Source of the DNA: Rubellicoccus peritrichatus
Lineage (GTDB): Bacteria; Verrucomicrobiota; Verrucomicrobiia; Opitutales; Cerasicoccaceae
Assembly: GCF_033100135.1 (NCBI RefSeq)
Contig: NZ_CP136920.1
Coordinates: 4,583,001-4,647,000, forward strand
DNA: 64,000 bases
Direction of reading: 5' to 3'
Shown here: piece by piece, positions 6,989 through 14,967 of the stretch
Position numbering within the stretch: position 1 is the stretch's first letter
Layout of the letters: each line of letters starts with the position of its first letter
Translations under genes and position numbers: made by a program
Notes under the pieces: generated by a model
What the model saw: only the letters and a program-made list of their open reading frames with translations
The model's database searches: none
Told to the model about the DNA's origin: nothing

Positions 6989-9542
6989 TGAAATCAAGGG
7001 GTTCCTCTTGCGGCTCAACTAATATACCATCCTCGTATTCATCTCGCTCACTGCCCTTCAGGTCCTCAATCCAAATAATCTCATTATTTCCGGCATCGAT
7101 GATTTCATAATCCGCATCCTTTTTGCTCGATTCACCTTTTTCATAGCTGAATGACTTGGTAATGGTGGTTTCTGTCACAGCCCCGGTGATTACATTCAAG
7201 GTTTTTTTCACATAGCTAAAATCCTCTGAGCGAGCCTCCAAAGCGGAAGAGGTCAACTCCCCCCGAAACTTCACCCTGAAGCGTTGGCGTTGATACTTGA
7301 CTTCATTGTTATGCAAATAATTCGCCGCAACATATGAGCCGTAAGGAGAGCCAGATAAGCGAGAACCAAGGAGTGTTGGCCAATCACCACTAACCTCAGA
7401 ATTAAGGCGTGATTTCAATTGAGCTGTGGTGTATTCGTTGCTGAGAGTCGATTTAAGATTCTGCTCAAGTGTATTTTCATTGCATATAATCTCGCGCTTA
7501 TATTCGCGTTCGGTATCTGACTCAGATTGTGGTTTGAGCGGACGCAATCCCGTAAGCTTTGAGCTTGTAGATGGTTGTAACAGAAATCCTTCTGGCCAGT
7601 TTGCACTACCTTGCGCGGCGACTAAATCTTCTGAGAATGCGGTGGGAGTTGAGTATACTCCTTCGAGATCCCACTCTCGCACGCCGGAATAACTCTTAGG
7701 ATCAAGATTGAGATCCTGACATCCGGCAAAGCTGCCATTAAAAGTCTCAGTGCGATAGACCTTGATTGGGTCATTCTCCTGATAGCTGAATACACCCTTC
7801 TTCTCGACTGACCCACCTTGATATTGTATCTCACCAACGGATAGCTGACTCATACCCTTAACCCCGACAACCGTCACAGACATGTGCTCAGCAGGAGCCG
7901 ACACCGTAAACCAGCCAGTAGTTGCCTCGTAATCCCCCTTGTTCGCTGTGACAGTTGCGCTGCGCTCAGTCCAGGTGTAGGTGTCTTTATCGCTGACACC
8001 CTCCTCGCGCTGTTCATGCTGCCAGGTTCGTTCGCGCCAACTTAGTTTAATGCTCACTCCGCCGGTTAGATCATAACCGATAAGTGGCAACCGAACACGG
8101 TAGCGCAGCTCACCCTTGGACATGCTATCGCGATATTCATTAATCGAGTGATGAGCGACAGAGGATGAAGAGGATAAATAGGTCAGCCAATGCACAGCGG
8201 AATTGGTAACGCCTGCTGCTTTTTTCTTGTTCGCTTCTGACAAGTTCGCTTGAGCAATGGTGAGCTGATCATTCGCCTCGTCAATTGATTCATCATGCCC
8301 AGGCAAGCTATCTTCCGTGCTATGAATTGATGCCAACGTTCCGCTAGGGTTAGGCAACTCAGCTAATAGGTCATCAATTTCACTGGTGAGCTGGTCTCTT
8401 TCATTTTCTAAAGCTGACTCTTCCGACTCAGACAATTCCTTGTAGAGTAGTTGATGGCGAACCCAAATACGGCGATTATCCTTATCGCTGATTTGCTGGC
8501 GCTTCTGATTAAACTCCACTATCTCGGAGGCGTAGTCACTCTTCAAGCTGGCAATATCCGACTCAGTATCTGCTTTTGCCTGTATTAAGTCCGCAACTCT
8601 GTCGGTGTAGAAATCTACGGTTGATTGAGCACTAATGACATTATCTTCATCATCTTCTACTCGATTTGATAGCGCCTTATTATAACTTTCTTCAGTGTTA
8701 AAGTTCAGACGGCGAAGCCTAGGACGATATGAGCGAAATATGCTCAATGCTATGTTTACATTCAAATAATTAGCCGCTGCTAAGGCGCCATCAGCAAGCG
8801 CTTGCATGTCTCCCTCTGTGAATTCGTCACTCAGCGTTAGACTTCCTGATGTCTGGGTATTTCCAACATTGGGGTCCTTCTTCATCTGAGTATTACTTAC
8901 GACGGTATCGGCGTAAACAATGCCCGCTTGGACGTTTTCCGTTATGTCAGTAACACTTGTTACTGGCTGAAATATTGGTACTCCAGTATCAGGATCTTCC
9001 CCGGTTTGTTGGCAACTTGTGAAAGATGACGTTCCTTCTGCGACATATTCCTTTGAATATCCATCAGCGCAGAAGCCAGTAAATGGACAAACGCCTTCGG
9101 GGTTACTCTGCTGAAGCGTTCCTGACATAGCGATCACTTCGCCGTGTTGATACGTCTCATCACCGCAAGTTGCTTCCATTGTATTGTCCTCATTGCGACT
9201 ATAAGTGCCATTCAATGCAGTGAACACATAATTGTCAGCATCATCAGGGGCATTATCATCCACAAGCTGTAATATGCGATCACCGTCTGTCGTCTCCCCT
9301 TGGTTGATAACTTCTACTTTTCCGGTTCCGCTTGATTTGCGGTAGAATGTCCCAGGTGTTTCAAAGCCCGTAAAACCTTTCTTCATGCCTGAACCTGAAC
9401 GACTTTGATAGACAACACTTGCACCCGCTGGAACACACACGCACTTGCACGGTCTTCGATTTCGATTCCTTATCGGATAAGGCACACCGTCACCATGGCC
9501 TACGAAATAGGGCAAGTCTACTGCTGTCAGAAAATCTGCCAT
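6981..9542 (-). CDS. Large tail protein with central coiled coil
   Basis: 853 residues. The N-terminal third is Cys-containing and beta-rich (KCVCVPAG, EATCGDET, CPFTGFCADG). Residues of about 285-445 are highly charged helix, predicted coiled coil (for example DRVADLIQAKADTESDIASL). The C-terminal part is beta-rich and ends in acidic repeats (DEYEDGILVEPQEEPLD). No named family recognised. Size and place between the tape measure group and the fibre suggest a tail-tip or central fibre component. Confidence 0.55.
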   Translation of the reverse strand: MADFLTAVDLPYFVGHGDGVPYPIRNRNRRPCKCVCVPAGASVVYQSRSGSGMKKGFTGFETPGTFYRKSSGTGKVEVINQGETTDGDRILQLVDDNAPDDADNYVFTALNGTYSRNEDNTMEATCGDETYQHGEVIAMSGTLQQSNPEGVCPFTGFCADGYSKEYVAEGTSSFTSCQQTGEDPDTGVPIFQPVTSVTDITENVQAGIVYADTVVSNTQMKKDPNVGNTQTSGSLTLSDEFTEGDMQALADGALAAANYLNVNIALSIFRSYRPRLRRLNFNTEESYNKALSNRVEDDEDNVISAQSTVDFYTDRVADLIQAKADTESDIASLKSDYASEIVEFNQKRQQISDKDNRRIWVRHQLLYKELSESEESALENERDQLTSEIDDLLAELPNPSGTLASIHSTEDSLPGHDESIDEANDQLTIAQANLSEANKKKAAGVTNSAVHWLTYLSSSSSVAHHSINEYRDSMSKGELRYRVRLPLIGYDLTGGVSIKLSWRERTWQHEQREEGVSDKDTYTWTERSATVTANKGDYEATTGWFTVSAPAEHMSVTVVGVKGMSQLSVGEIQYQGGSVEKKGVFSYQENDPIKVYRTETFNGSFAGCQDLNLDPKSYSGVREWDLEGVYSTPTAFSEDLVAAQGSANWPEGFLLQPSTSSKLTGLRPLKPQSESDTEREYKREIICNENTLEQNLKSTLSNEYTTAQLKSRLNSEVSGDWPTLLGSRLSGSPYGSYVAANYLHNNEVKYQRQRFRVKFRGELTSSALEARSEDFSYVKKTLNVITGAVTETTITKSFSYEKGESSKKDADYEIIDAGNNEIIWIEDLKGSERDEYEDGILVEPQEEPLDFNA

Positions 9543-9545
9543 AGC

Positions 9546-10142
9546 TCAAGCAGCGACAATTACTGCATTTCGATAAATGGTGGAACATCCGGATTCACTG
9601 GCACCGGTTTCGACACGTAAGTTTGTCTTCACTGCACTATAAAATGCAGTTGGAGCGTTCTCACTGGAGTCATACGAAAAGAGAATTGTGTAAAGCGTCG
9701 TGGGTATATTCCCGTTATTGCTCGGAGCCTGTGTGACGGGAACAGTCGAAGATTCTTCGATCGTTGCTCCTGTGACTTCGCCTTGCTGGGTAATATTTGT
9801 TTCCAGGTAGACGACTCGACCTTCAGCATTACCATTGAGGGTGATTTCTCCATTCCAATTATTAGGCAATTCATTGTTAATGGTACCAGGGATGAGCTTG
9901 ACCGCCAAAGCGTTGTTAGCATTTCCAGCTGAATATGGCTTCCAGGGGTGATCTTCGCGAACTGTGGATTCACTTCTTGCTGTCAATTCTGCAACCCACC
10001 CTAATGGCGTCTGTGTAATTCGTAGTCCTTTATGGCCATTCCCCGGGGCTCCCCTATTGCTCTGCTCAATAAGCTCATTAAGACGAGATACTGTCACCTC
10101 ATCTTCAATACGCCTTGACCCTTTAAACCGCCAACTAATCAT
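9546..10142 (-). CDS. Tail-region protein of unknown function
   Basis: 198 residues, beta-rich, no TM or signal. It begins MISWRFKGSRRIEDEVTVSR and contains NNWNGEITLNGNAEGRVVYL. Its start overlaps the stop of 10139-10837 by 4 bp and it ends 3 bp before the 853-aa tail gene, so it belongs to the tail operon. Probably a tail-tip or minor tail component; unrecognised. Confidence 0.5.
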   Translation of the reverse strand: MISWRFKGSRRIEDEVTVSRLNELIEQSNRGAPGNGHKGLRITQTPLGWVAELTARSESTVREDHPWKPYSAGNANNALAVKLIPGTINNELPNNWNGEITLNGNAEGRVVYLETNITQQGEVTGATIEESSTVPVTQAPSNNGNIPTTLYTILFSYDSSENAPTAFYSAVKTNLRVETGASESGCSTIYRNAVIVAA

Positions 10143-10837
10143 TTCCTATAAACTAGTTCATTCCACCCATCCTTGCCTGAAAGCATCCAGCCTTCAGACA
10201 CAGCAAAAACGTCTGCCTCTTCAGTGTAAGTAAATTCAATTTTCAACCAATTCCTTGACCCGATAGCGGGCTCGTTGCCAGCTGGTGAATCAATGCTTCC
10301 CAGATCCGTCAATCCTGAGGGCTTCGTCCTGGAAAGGTATCGCTTGCGGAAAATTACGCCTGGGGATAGGAAGCTTTCGATGCCTGCTAATTTTGCACTT
10401 TGTACAGCTTCACTTGTTGCATTAAATCCAACAAATAAGCCATCATCATCCGTGATGATTCCATCGACGCCCACCCCCTGCTCTATAACGCTCCAATTCG
10501 AAGAGGTTCTAATTGGCTCAGTGGACATGGTACCAACGACTTCATAAACAGGAGGAGGAAGTCCTCCCCCTGTTCCGTTGATTTGCCCTCCCCTAAACTC
10601 TGCCGTCCATTCACCCAACCCACCAGGCAAGAAGCGTGGACTCACAATCTTACAAACAAGATTTGGATAGTTGGAATGTCTGTTGCCTTGAGTTGGTATT
10701 AATCTGAGCAAGTCATTGCCATTGCACTTAAAAGTCTCACGCAGTGTCACAAGACCAATATCACTGATGGTAATATCGGGTGGTTGTGTGCAAACTTTTA
10801 CCCCTGATGTAAGCTTACCTTGACGTGCTACACTCAT
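10139..10837 (-). CDS. Tail-region protein of unknown function
   Basis: 232 residues, beta-rich, Gly/Pro-containing loop GGQINGTGGGLPPPVYEV. It overlaps the tape measure stop by 4 bp at its start and the next gene by 4 bp at its end: tight translational coupling. The first gene after a tape measure is often the distal tail (Dit-like) or tail-tip adaptor protein, and length and composition would allow that, but no motif confirms it. Confidence 0.5.
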   Translation of the reverse strand: MSVARQGKLTSGVKVCTQPPDITISDIGLVTLRETFKCNGNDLLRLIPTQGNRHSNYPNLVCKIVSPRFLPGGLGEWTAEFRGGQINGTGGGLPPPVYEVVGTMSTEPIRTSSNWSVIEQGVGVDGIITDDDGLFVGFNATSEAVQSAKLAGIESFLSPGVIFRKRYLSRTKPSGLTDLGSIDSPAGNEPAIGSRNWLKIEFTYTEEADVFAVSEGWMLSGKDGWNELVYRK

Positions 10838-12090
10838 GCAAAACTTGCACCCCCGTCTTTTAGTTTTCGAATCTCATTCTTAATGCCTTCAAGTTTATCA
10901 AGTTGCTGTTTGGCCAGCCTTTCAAGGGTTCTAGGATCGGCACTAGCAAAGCCACCACCGCCACCAATAGCAGTGATGCTAGCTACTTCACCCAAGCCCG
11001 CCCTAGACCTGATTTCGTCTAGTTTTGATCTGCCTTTAGCATCCTTATCCAGCAATCTTTCAAGGGCTTTCTTTGCAGTTTCGTCACTGCGTGAAGGGCC
11101 TGGCTTACGCCTTGTGCGTCTCTTATTGTTCTGCAATATGGGGTCTCTTGACAATATATCCTGCGCCTCATCGGAGGCTGACTGTGTGCCAGTAGTAATA
11201 ATACTACCGATGTCTTCTAGGGCATTCTTAGCTTCAGCCTTCATACTGGAAAGTGTGATTCTGAAATTATCACTAACCCGAGCAAAGGAATCCTTAATCT
11301 TGTCAACATCCAAGGATAGGATTCCATCAATCGCTTGGCCTACTGAAGCAACATTCTCCATTACCAGACTTATCACGTTACCAATTTGCCTGCCCAGAGC
11401 TTCAACACTGCGTCTTAATACACCAATAATTCTATTAAATACATCCAACACTGGAAATAGGAAACCTTTGACTGTGTTAGCAAGCAAAGCCAATTGGTCA
11501 TTGAAGTCTGCGGTTGATTTTACTGCTCCCTCTGAGGCCTTGCTCGCTCTCGCTAAACCATTTGCAGCGACATCCTGAAGCAGTGGTAGAATTTCTGTAT
11601 AACGATTGCCTAGGAGCCCAGTTATCGCAGCGAGCCTGTCACTTTCTGTAGTTAAGCCTCCTACAGTATTCGCAAGTAGCATAAAGACTTCCTCGGGTGA
11701 TTTATCTTTGAAGTCTTCAACTGTAAGGCCAAGCGCTTTCATTTCATCAGCAATAGATTGCGTCGGTCCACCAGCCCGATTAACTTCCCCTATAAATCTT
11801 TTTAGACCCCTTGTTGCATACTCAAGATTAGCTCCCGTAAGATCGGCTTGAATTGATAAGTCCTGAATAAAATCGGATGTCCCATCCCCCAGCTGCTTGG
11901 ACAGCTTGTCAATTCGATCCAGATCCGAGTACATGCGCTTTAAGCCAAGTAAAACTGATGCAAAAGCAAAAGCCTTGGCAAACTGCCGTGCTGCCGTTGT
12001 AGCAAAGGCCTGTACCTTGTTCTGTGCCTTCGCTAGACCCGTATCAAGCAGGGAGTTATCTGTTCCTACTTTTACTTTAACGTCAGCCAT
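10834..12090 (-). CDS. Tape measure protein (short)
   Basis: 418 residues. It opens MADVKVKVGTDNSLLDTGLA then a long helical region with ATTAARQFAKAFAFASVLLG, followed by LGDGTSDFIQDLSIQADLTG and ATRGLKRFI, the typical TMP N-terminal pattern (helical, Ala-rich, with 'NTVGGLT'-type tape measure blocks). A hydrophobic segment lies near 208-240. The C terminus is Lys/Arg-rich with a Gly run. Tape measure length sets tail length, so at about 0.15 nm per residue this predicts a short siphovirus tail near 60 nm. Confidence 0.75.
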   Translation of the reverse strand: MADVKVKVGTDNSLLDTGLAKAQNKVQAFATTAARQFAKAFAFASVLLGLKRMYSDLDRIDKLSKQLGDGTSDFIQDLSIQADLTGANLEYATRGLKRFIGEVNRAGGPTQSIADEMKALGLTVEDFKDKSPEEVFMLLANTVGGLTTESDRLAAITGLLGNRYTEILPLLQDVAANGLARASKASEGAVKSTADFNDQLALLANTVKGFLFPVLDVFNRIIGVLRRSVEALGRQIGNVISLVMENVASVGQAIDGILSLDVDKIKDSFARVSDNFRITLSSMKAEAKNALEDIGSIITTGTQSASDEAQDILSRDPILQNNKRRTRRKPGPSRSDETAKKALERLLDKDAKGRSKLDEIRSRAGLGEVASITAIGGGGGFASADPRTLERLAKQQLDKLEGIKNEIRKLKDGGASFA

Positions 12091-12712
12091 TGGGAAATGC
12101 CTTTCCTTGACGCTCTGCTAATAATCTTCTGCCAGTCTCTTCGGCCTGCTTTGCTTGCTCGTCCCACTCAATTAAAGTAGCATCGTCTGGAGCAAATTTG
12201 AGTTCCCCGCCCTGAGCCTCAACATTTGAATCAGTCATCCAACAGAGCAGACCAAAAGGCATTGACCATGCTCTCTCCTCACCGACCAACGGAGCGGCCA
12301 TGCAAACACGAGTCATAACATATGGTGCAGTGATCGGATCACCTTTCGACCCCACCTTTTCCATATGTTCTGGCAACGACATATAATCACTCCAGTAAGT
12401 TTGCCATTTTCTAATATGACTAAAAAAATGCCTACGCTTAAGAACAGAACGGAAAACATGCCAATGCAATAAGCCATCTATCCCTATGTCAGGCGTTCCC
12501 TTTGGGACATATGCACCCTGAACAAGCTTAATTGGCCTAGAGCATACAGAAACAGCTAACGCTAAATCCTCAGGAAGGAGACCTTCGCCGCATACAACTG
12601 GAGACTGTATCGCGTCTAGATATAAAAGATGAGCTGCACTTAAAGGCTGAAGTTTCCGACCGAAAACCCTGCTTTCGGCATTGATGACGCATTCAAGAAA
12701 TTTTGGGTCCAC
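12083..12712 (-). CDS. Protein between tail tube and tape measure (assembly chaperone position)
   Basis: 209 residues, helical, no TM. It lies exactly where tailed phages place tail assembly chaperones, between the tail-tube and tape measure genes, and overlaps the tape measure start by 8 bp. Sequence includes LSAAHLLYLDAIQSP and an Ala/Glu-rich end (EWDEQAKQAEETGRRLLAE). Some chaperone pairs use a programmed frameshift; no obvious slippery run was seen. Function inferred from position only. Confidence 0.45.
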   Translation of the reverse strand: MDPKFLECVINAESRVFGRKLQPLSAAHLLYLDAIQSPVVCGEGLLPEDLALAVSVCSRPIKLVQGAYVPKGTPDIGIDGLLHWHVFRSVLKRRHFFSHIRKWQTYWSDYMSLPEHMEKVGSKGDPITAPYVMTRVCMAAPLVGEERAWSMPFGLLCWMTDSNVEAQGGELKFAPDDATLIEWDEQAKQAEETGRRLLAERQGKAFPNG

Positions 12713-12720
12713 ATTCTAAC

Positions 12721-13083
12721 TTAAGTGGGGTTAATTTGTTCGTATTTCTCTAAGTCATATGAACATTCTGAGTAACCACGTGCTTGAGATTCGTTACCTT
12801 TGCGTACGATCTCATACGTATCGTTGAAGTCAGGGTCGTTCATATTGGCCAATGTCAACACTTCACCAATGTCAGCTGGAGTATATGAGGACTGGAAGCG
12901 CAATCGCACATTTACTTTCTTTACGCGATCATCACGCCTGGTTTCGACAGTGACGCCATTTTCATCTGGAACAGTGTCGTTGAGGTTAAACTCGTGACCT
13001 GCGCTAATAGCGGTTACTGAGGCATTAGTAATGGTTGCCCCTGTTCCGAATACGTGTGCTGTGCCTTGTACTTTTGCTGACAT
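12721..13083 (-). CDS. Probable tail tube / major tail protein
   Basis: 120 residues, beta-rich, single compact domain. Contains ISAGHEFNLNDTVPDENG, DRVKKVNVRLRFQSSYTPAD and DTYEIVRKGNES. It sits downstream of the neck genes and upstream of the chaperone-position gene and tape measure, the standard slot of the tube protein. Smaller than lambda gpV but in range of small tube folds. It is preceded by boundary motif B and by a 45-bp leader, unusual in this tightly packed operon and fitting a highly expressed gene. Confidence 0.55.
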   Translation of the reverse strand: MSAKVQGTAHVFGTGATITNASVTAISAGHEFNLNDTVPDENGVTVETRRDDRVKKVNVRLRFQSSYTPADIGEVLTLANMNDPDFNDTYEIVRKGNESQARGYSECSYDLEKYEQINPT

Positions 13084-13118
13084 TGTAATTATAGTTGAAG
13101 AATGGGCTTATAGTGACA

Positions 13119-13132
13119 GCGACTAAGTCAAC
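13119..13132 (-). repeat. Conserved 14-bp boundary motif, copy B
   Basis: Minus-strand GTTGACTTAGTCGC; the TGA is the stop codon of the 13128-13592 gene. It is followed by TGTCA as in copy A (19 identical bases) and lies 35 nt before the tail-tube start. See copies A, C and D. Confidence 0.8.
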
Positions 13133-13592
13133 TTAGCTCGCTAAAAACTTGAGCTTCAAACACCAAAGTAGTCAGCCATTGCCTATCTTCAGTGGATTCC
13201 TGAATGCCTGATGGTACAAGCTCGTGAAATACGATCTCCTTAACCGCTCGCAAGTCCGGGCCTTCATCTGGAGGATTGAGGGCGGTTAATACCCTCTCCT
13301 GATCGCATAACGCATCCGAAATACCTTTTGCCATCTTATCATGTATCCTATGTCTTCCCTCATCGGCTGATGAGTAAATCATTATCGCCAATGCAGCCGA
13401 GTACTCTCCCGTTCCTGCTGGCATTCCATCAGCATAAGTAGCCTCCAAACAATGCACCTCACAGCGAGGACTCTTCTTAGTCTCTGAGCTTCGCCCTTCA
13501 AGAAATTGTATTGTTGAAAGCATGGGTTTGCGGCGATTATTACTCGTAAGGTACCGCGATAAGGCTTTTTCAATCTGTCTTGTTACTTGCAT
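13128..13592 (-). CDS. Neck protein, tail-terminator candidate
   Basis: 154 residues from the ATG at 13592, one base after the previous stop; an alternative start at 13616 overlaps that gene by 23 bp. The pattern is alpha/beta: an N-terminal helix (VTRQIEKALSRYLTSN), then CEVHCLEATYADGMPAGTGE and a C-terminal strand LTTLVFEAQVF. Order (neck genes, this, tail tube) matches tail terminators. Its stop codon is embedded in boundary motif B. Family not recognised with certainty. Confidence 0.45.
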   Translation of the reverse strand: MQVTRQIEKALSRYLTSNNRRKPMLSTIQFLEGRSSETKKSPRCEVHCLEATYADGMPAGTGEYSAALAIMIYSSADEGRHRIHDKMAKGISDALCDQERVLTALNPPDEGPDLRAVKEIVFHELVPSGIQESTEDRQWLTTLVFEAQVFSELS

Positions 13593-13593
13593 T

Positions 13594-14361
13594 TTATAGT
13601 CCCGACTTTCTAGCATTTGCGTCTATAGCTCTATCCAGAAGATTTGCAGCAACTCTTTCCTCGCGCTTAAATGCAGCCCTGGCACTGGAAGAGGACAGCA
13701 CATCAGAGGCATAGGGAACTCTATTGTGAAGCTGATAATTTACACTTCGTGAACCCCTTGACTCGATCACGCTTCCACTTACTTTTGATACACCCTTTTT
13801 GCCTTTTGCCCAGGCTGGGATTCCACGAGTTCCACCTAATAACCTTGCACATGCTGCCCAGCCTGCTTTTGCCAAACCAACGCGCTTTTGAATTTTCTGC
13901 AAATACTTATCTCGCTTTGCATCATCAGGAACAACAGTTTGCTGACTGTTTTTTTTGGGTACGCGCCCCTTACTATTTCGAGCACTTGAATGTCTTTGCT
14001 TTTGTAATGACCTCGTTAAATCAATACCCTCTTCCATTGCAATTTTACGCGCTTTAGCATATTGATTATTCTGCAAGAATAACCAGAACGCAGAAGCTAA
14101 ATCTTCGCTTCTCCTGGCAATGGCATCAAAAGCCTTTGATGGGGAAAGAAATACGTTCCGTACGTCAATAGCCGTCTTTCGCTTGCCTCGACCATGGGCC
14201 CGACTACTGAAGCCATGTGGTTGTGTTTGATAAGCTAAGTTTACGCTCACCCTTCTTGCACTCTGCTTTGTTACTTGAGGAATTGTTTTCCCGTTTGCAG
14301 CAGACAGCCTCCTGAGCTTCGACTTTAAAACCCTGTCATCAACTGTTGCTGTCAATTTCAT
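13594..14361 (-). CDS. Neck / minor tail protein (gp10-like position)
   Basis: 255 residues, strongly basic, helical N terminus (KLTATVDDRVLKSKLRRLSA, KQSARRVSVNLAYQTQ). In HK97-like phages this slot holds gp10-type head-tail joining proteins with a similar basic N-terminal helix. It overlaps 14358-14687 by 4 bp. It is longer than the usual 120-160 residues, with an inserted Lys/Gln/Ser-rich stretch. Assignment rests on order. Confidence 0.45.
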   Translation of the reverse strand: MKLTATVDDRVLKSKLRRLSAANGKTIPQVTKQSARRVSVNLAYQTQPHGFSSRAHGRGKRKTAIDVRNVFLSPSKAFDAIARRSEDLASAFWLFLQNNQYAKARKIAMEEGIDLTRSLQKQRHSSARNSKGRVPKKNSQQTVVPDDAKRDKYLQKIQKRVGLAKAGWAACARLLGGTRGIPAWAKGKKGVSKVSGSVIESRGSRSVNYQLHNRVPYASDVLSSSSARAAFKREERVAANLLDRAIDANARKSGL

Positions 14362-14687
14362 TTAGCAGGATCATCCAGGGAGAAAGTGACACTAAAGTTG
14401 TCTTCTGAGGCCCCTACTATCAGGCGCTTCAGTTTTTTCTTTTTTAAGGTAACTACACGCCCCACCAGTTCATCTACAACAACTGAATCTGGGATTTGGG
14501 ATAGTAGCACCGTGACCTCGCTACTGCCATCGGGCATAAAGCCACCGGCCTCAGCTAGATCCTTGCTTCGTTCAATTGTCGGCAATATGCATGGAAGCTC
14601 CAAACTCCCAATCTGTAGATAATCAGAATTCCTATTCTCTTCGAAGACCTCAAAGGCCTCCCCAAGGCTCTCACTTATCTCTGACAT
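14358..14687 (-). CDS. Head-tail joining protein candidate
   Basis: 109 residues: acidic N-terminal helix (SLGEAFEVFEENRNSDYL) then beta strands (EVTVLLSQIPDSVVVDE, LKRLIVGASEDNFSVTFSLD). Small alpha/beta proteins of this size at the start of the neck module are usually head completion or stopper proteins. Its translation starts just downstream of an intrinsic-terminator-like hairpin (14697-14720), so its level may be lower than that of capsid. Confidence 0.45.
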   Translation of the reverse strand: MSEISESLGEAFEVFEENRNSDYLQIGSLELPCILPTIERSKDLAEAGGFMPDGSSEVTVLLSQIPDSVVVDELVGRVVTLKKKKLKRLIVGASEDNFSVTFSLDDPAK

Positions 14688-14690
14688 GGT

Positions 14691-14720
14691 AAAGAAAGGC
14701 GGGCCATTACTGACCCGCCT
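14691..14720 (-). terminator. Intrinsic terminator inside the head operon
   Basis: On the minus strand AGGCGGG-N10-CCCGCCT forms a perfect 7-bp GC-rich stem followed by TTCTTT. It lies after the capsid and 73-aa genes and before the neck genes, which suggests partial termination lowering expression downstream of capsid. Confidence 0.65.
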
Positions 14721-14727
14721 CTAATAA

Positions 14728-14949
14728 TTATTTTTTGTTACCTTTCTTGGATTCTTCTGGAGGTGAATCAGTGGGTTTTGATTGAGATTTCTGATCTTTG
14801 TCGGTTCTAGCCATTTCAGATTCCTCAATCTGGACTGCCTTATTCATGTTAATGAGCAATCGTCCAATAGAGTCTGAAACTTCGATTTTCTCATCAGTGA
14901 ATACGGGCTCCCCGCTAATCGCTGTGTCTTTTGTGATCTCGATAAACAT
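14728..14949 (-). CDS. Small acidic/basic phage head protein
   Basis: 73 residues. N terminus MFIEITKDTAISGEPVFTDE then KIEVSDSIGRLLINMNKAV matches a recurring pattern in small phage proteins placed just after the capsid gene (a short beta domain of the form '...kdt.i.G..v..Ge.vevsd..ar.Li..gkA'). The C terminus is a Lys/Ser/Glu low-complexity tail. Probably a minor head or decoration/connector component; precise role unknown. Confidence 0.5.
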   Translation of the reverse strand: MFIEITKDTAISGEPVFTDEKIEVSDSIGRLLINMNKAVQIEESEMARTDKDQKSQSKPTDSPPEESKKGNKK

Positions 14950-14967
14950 TGTTACCCTTTCATCAGA

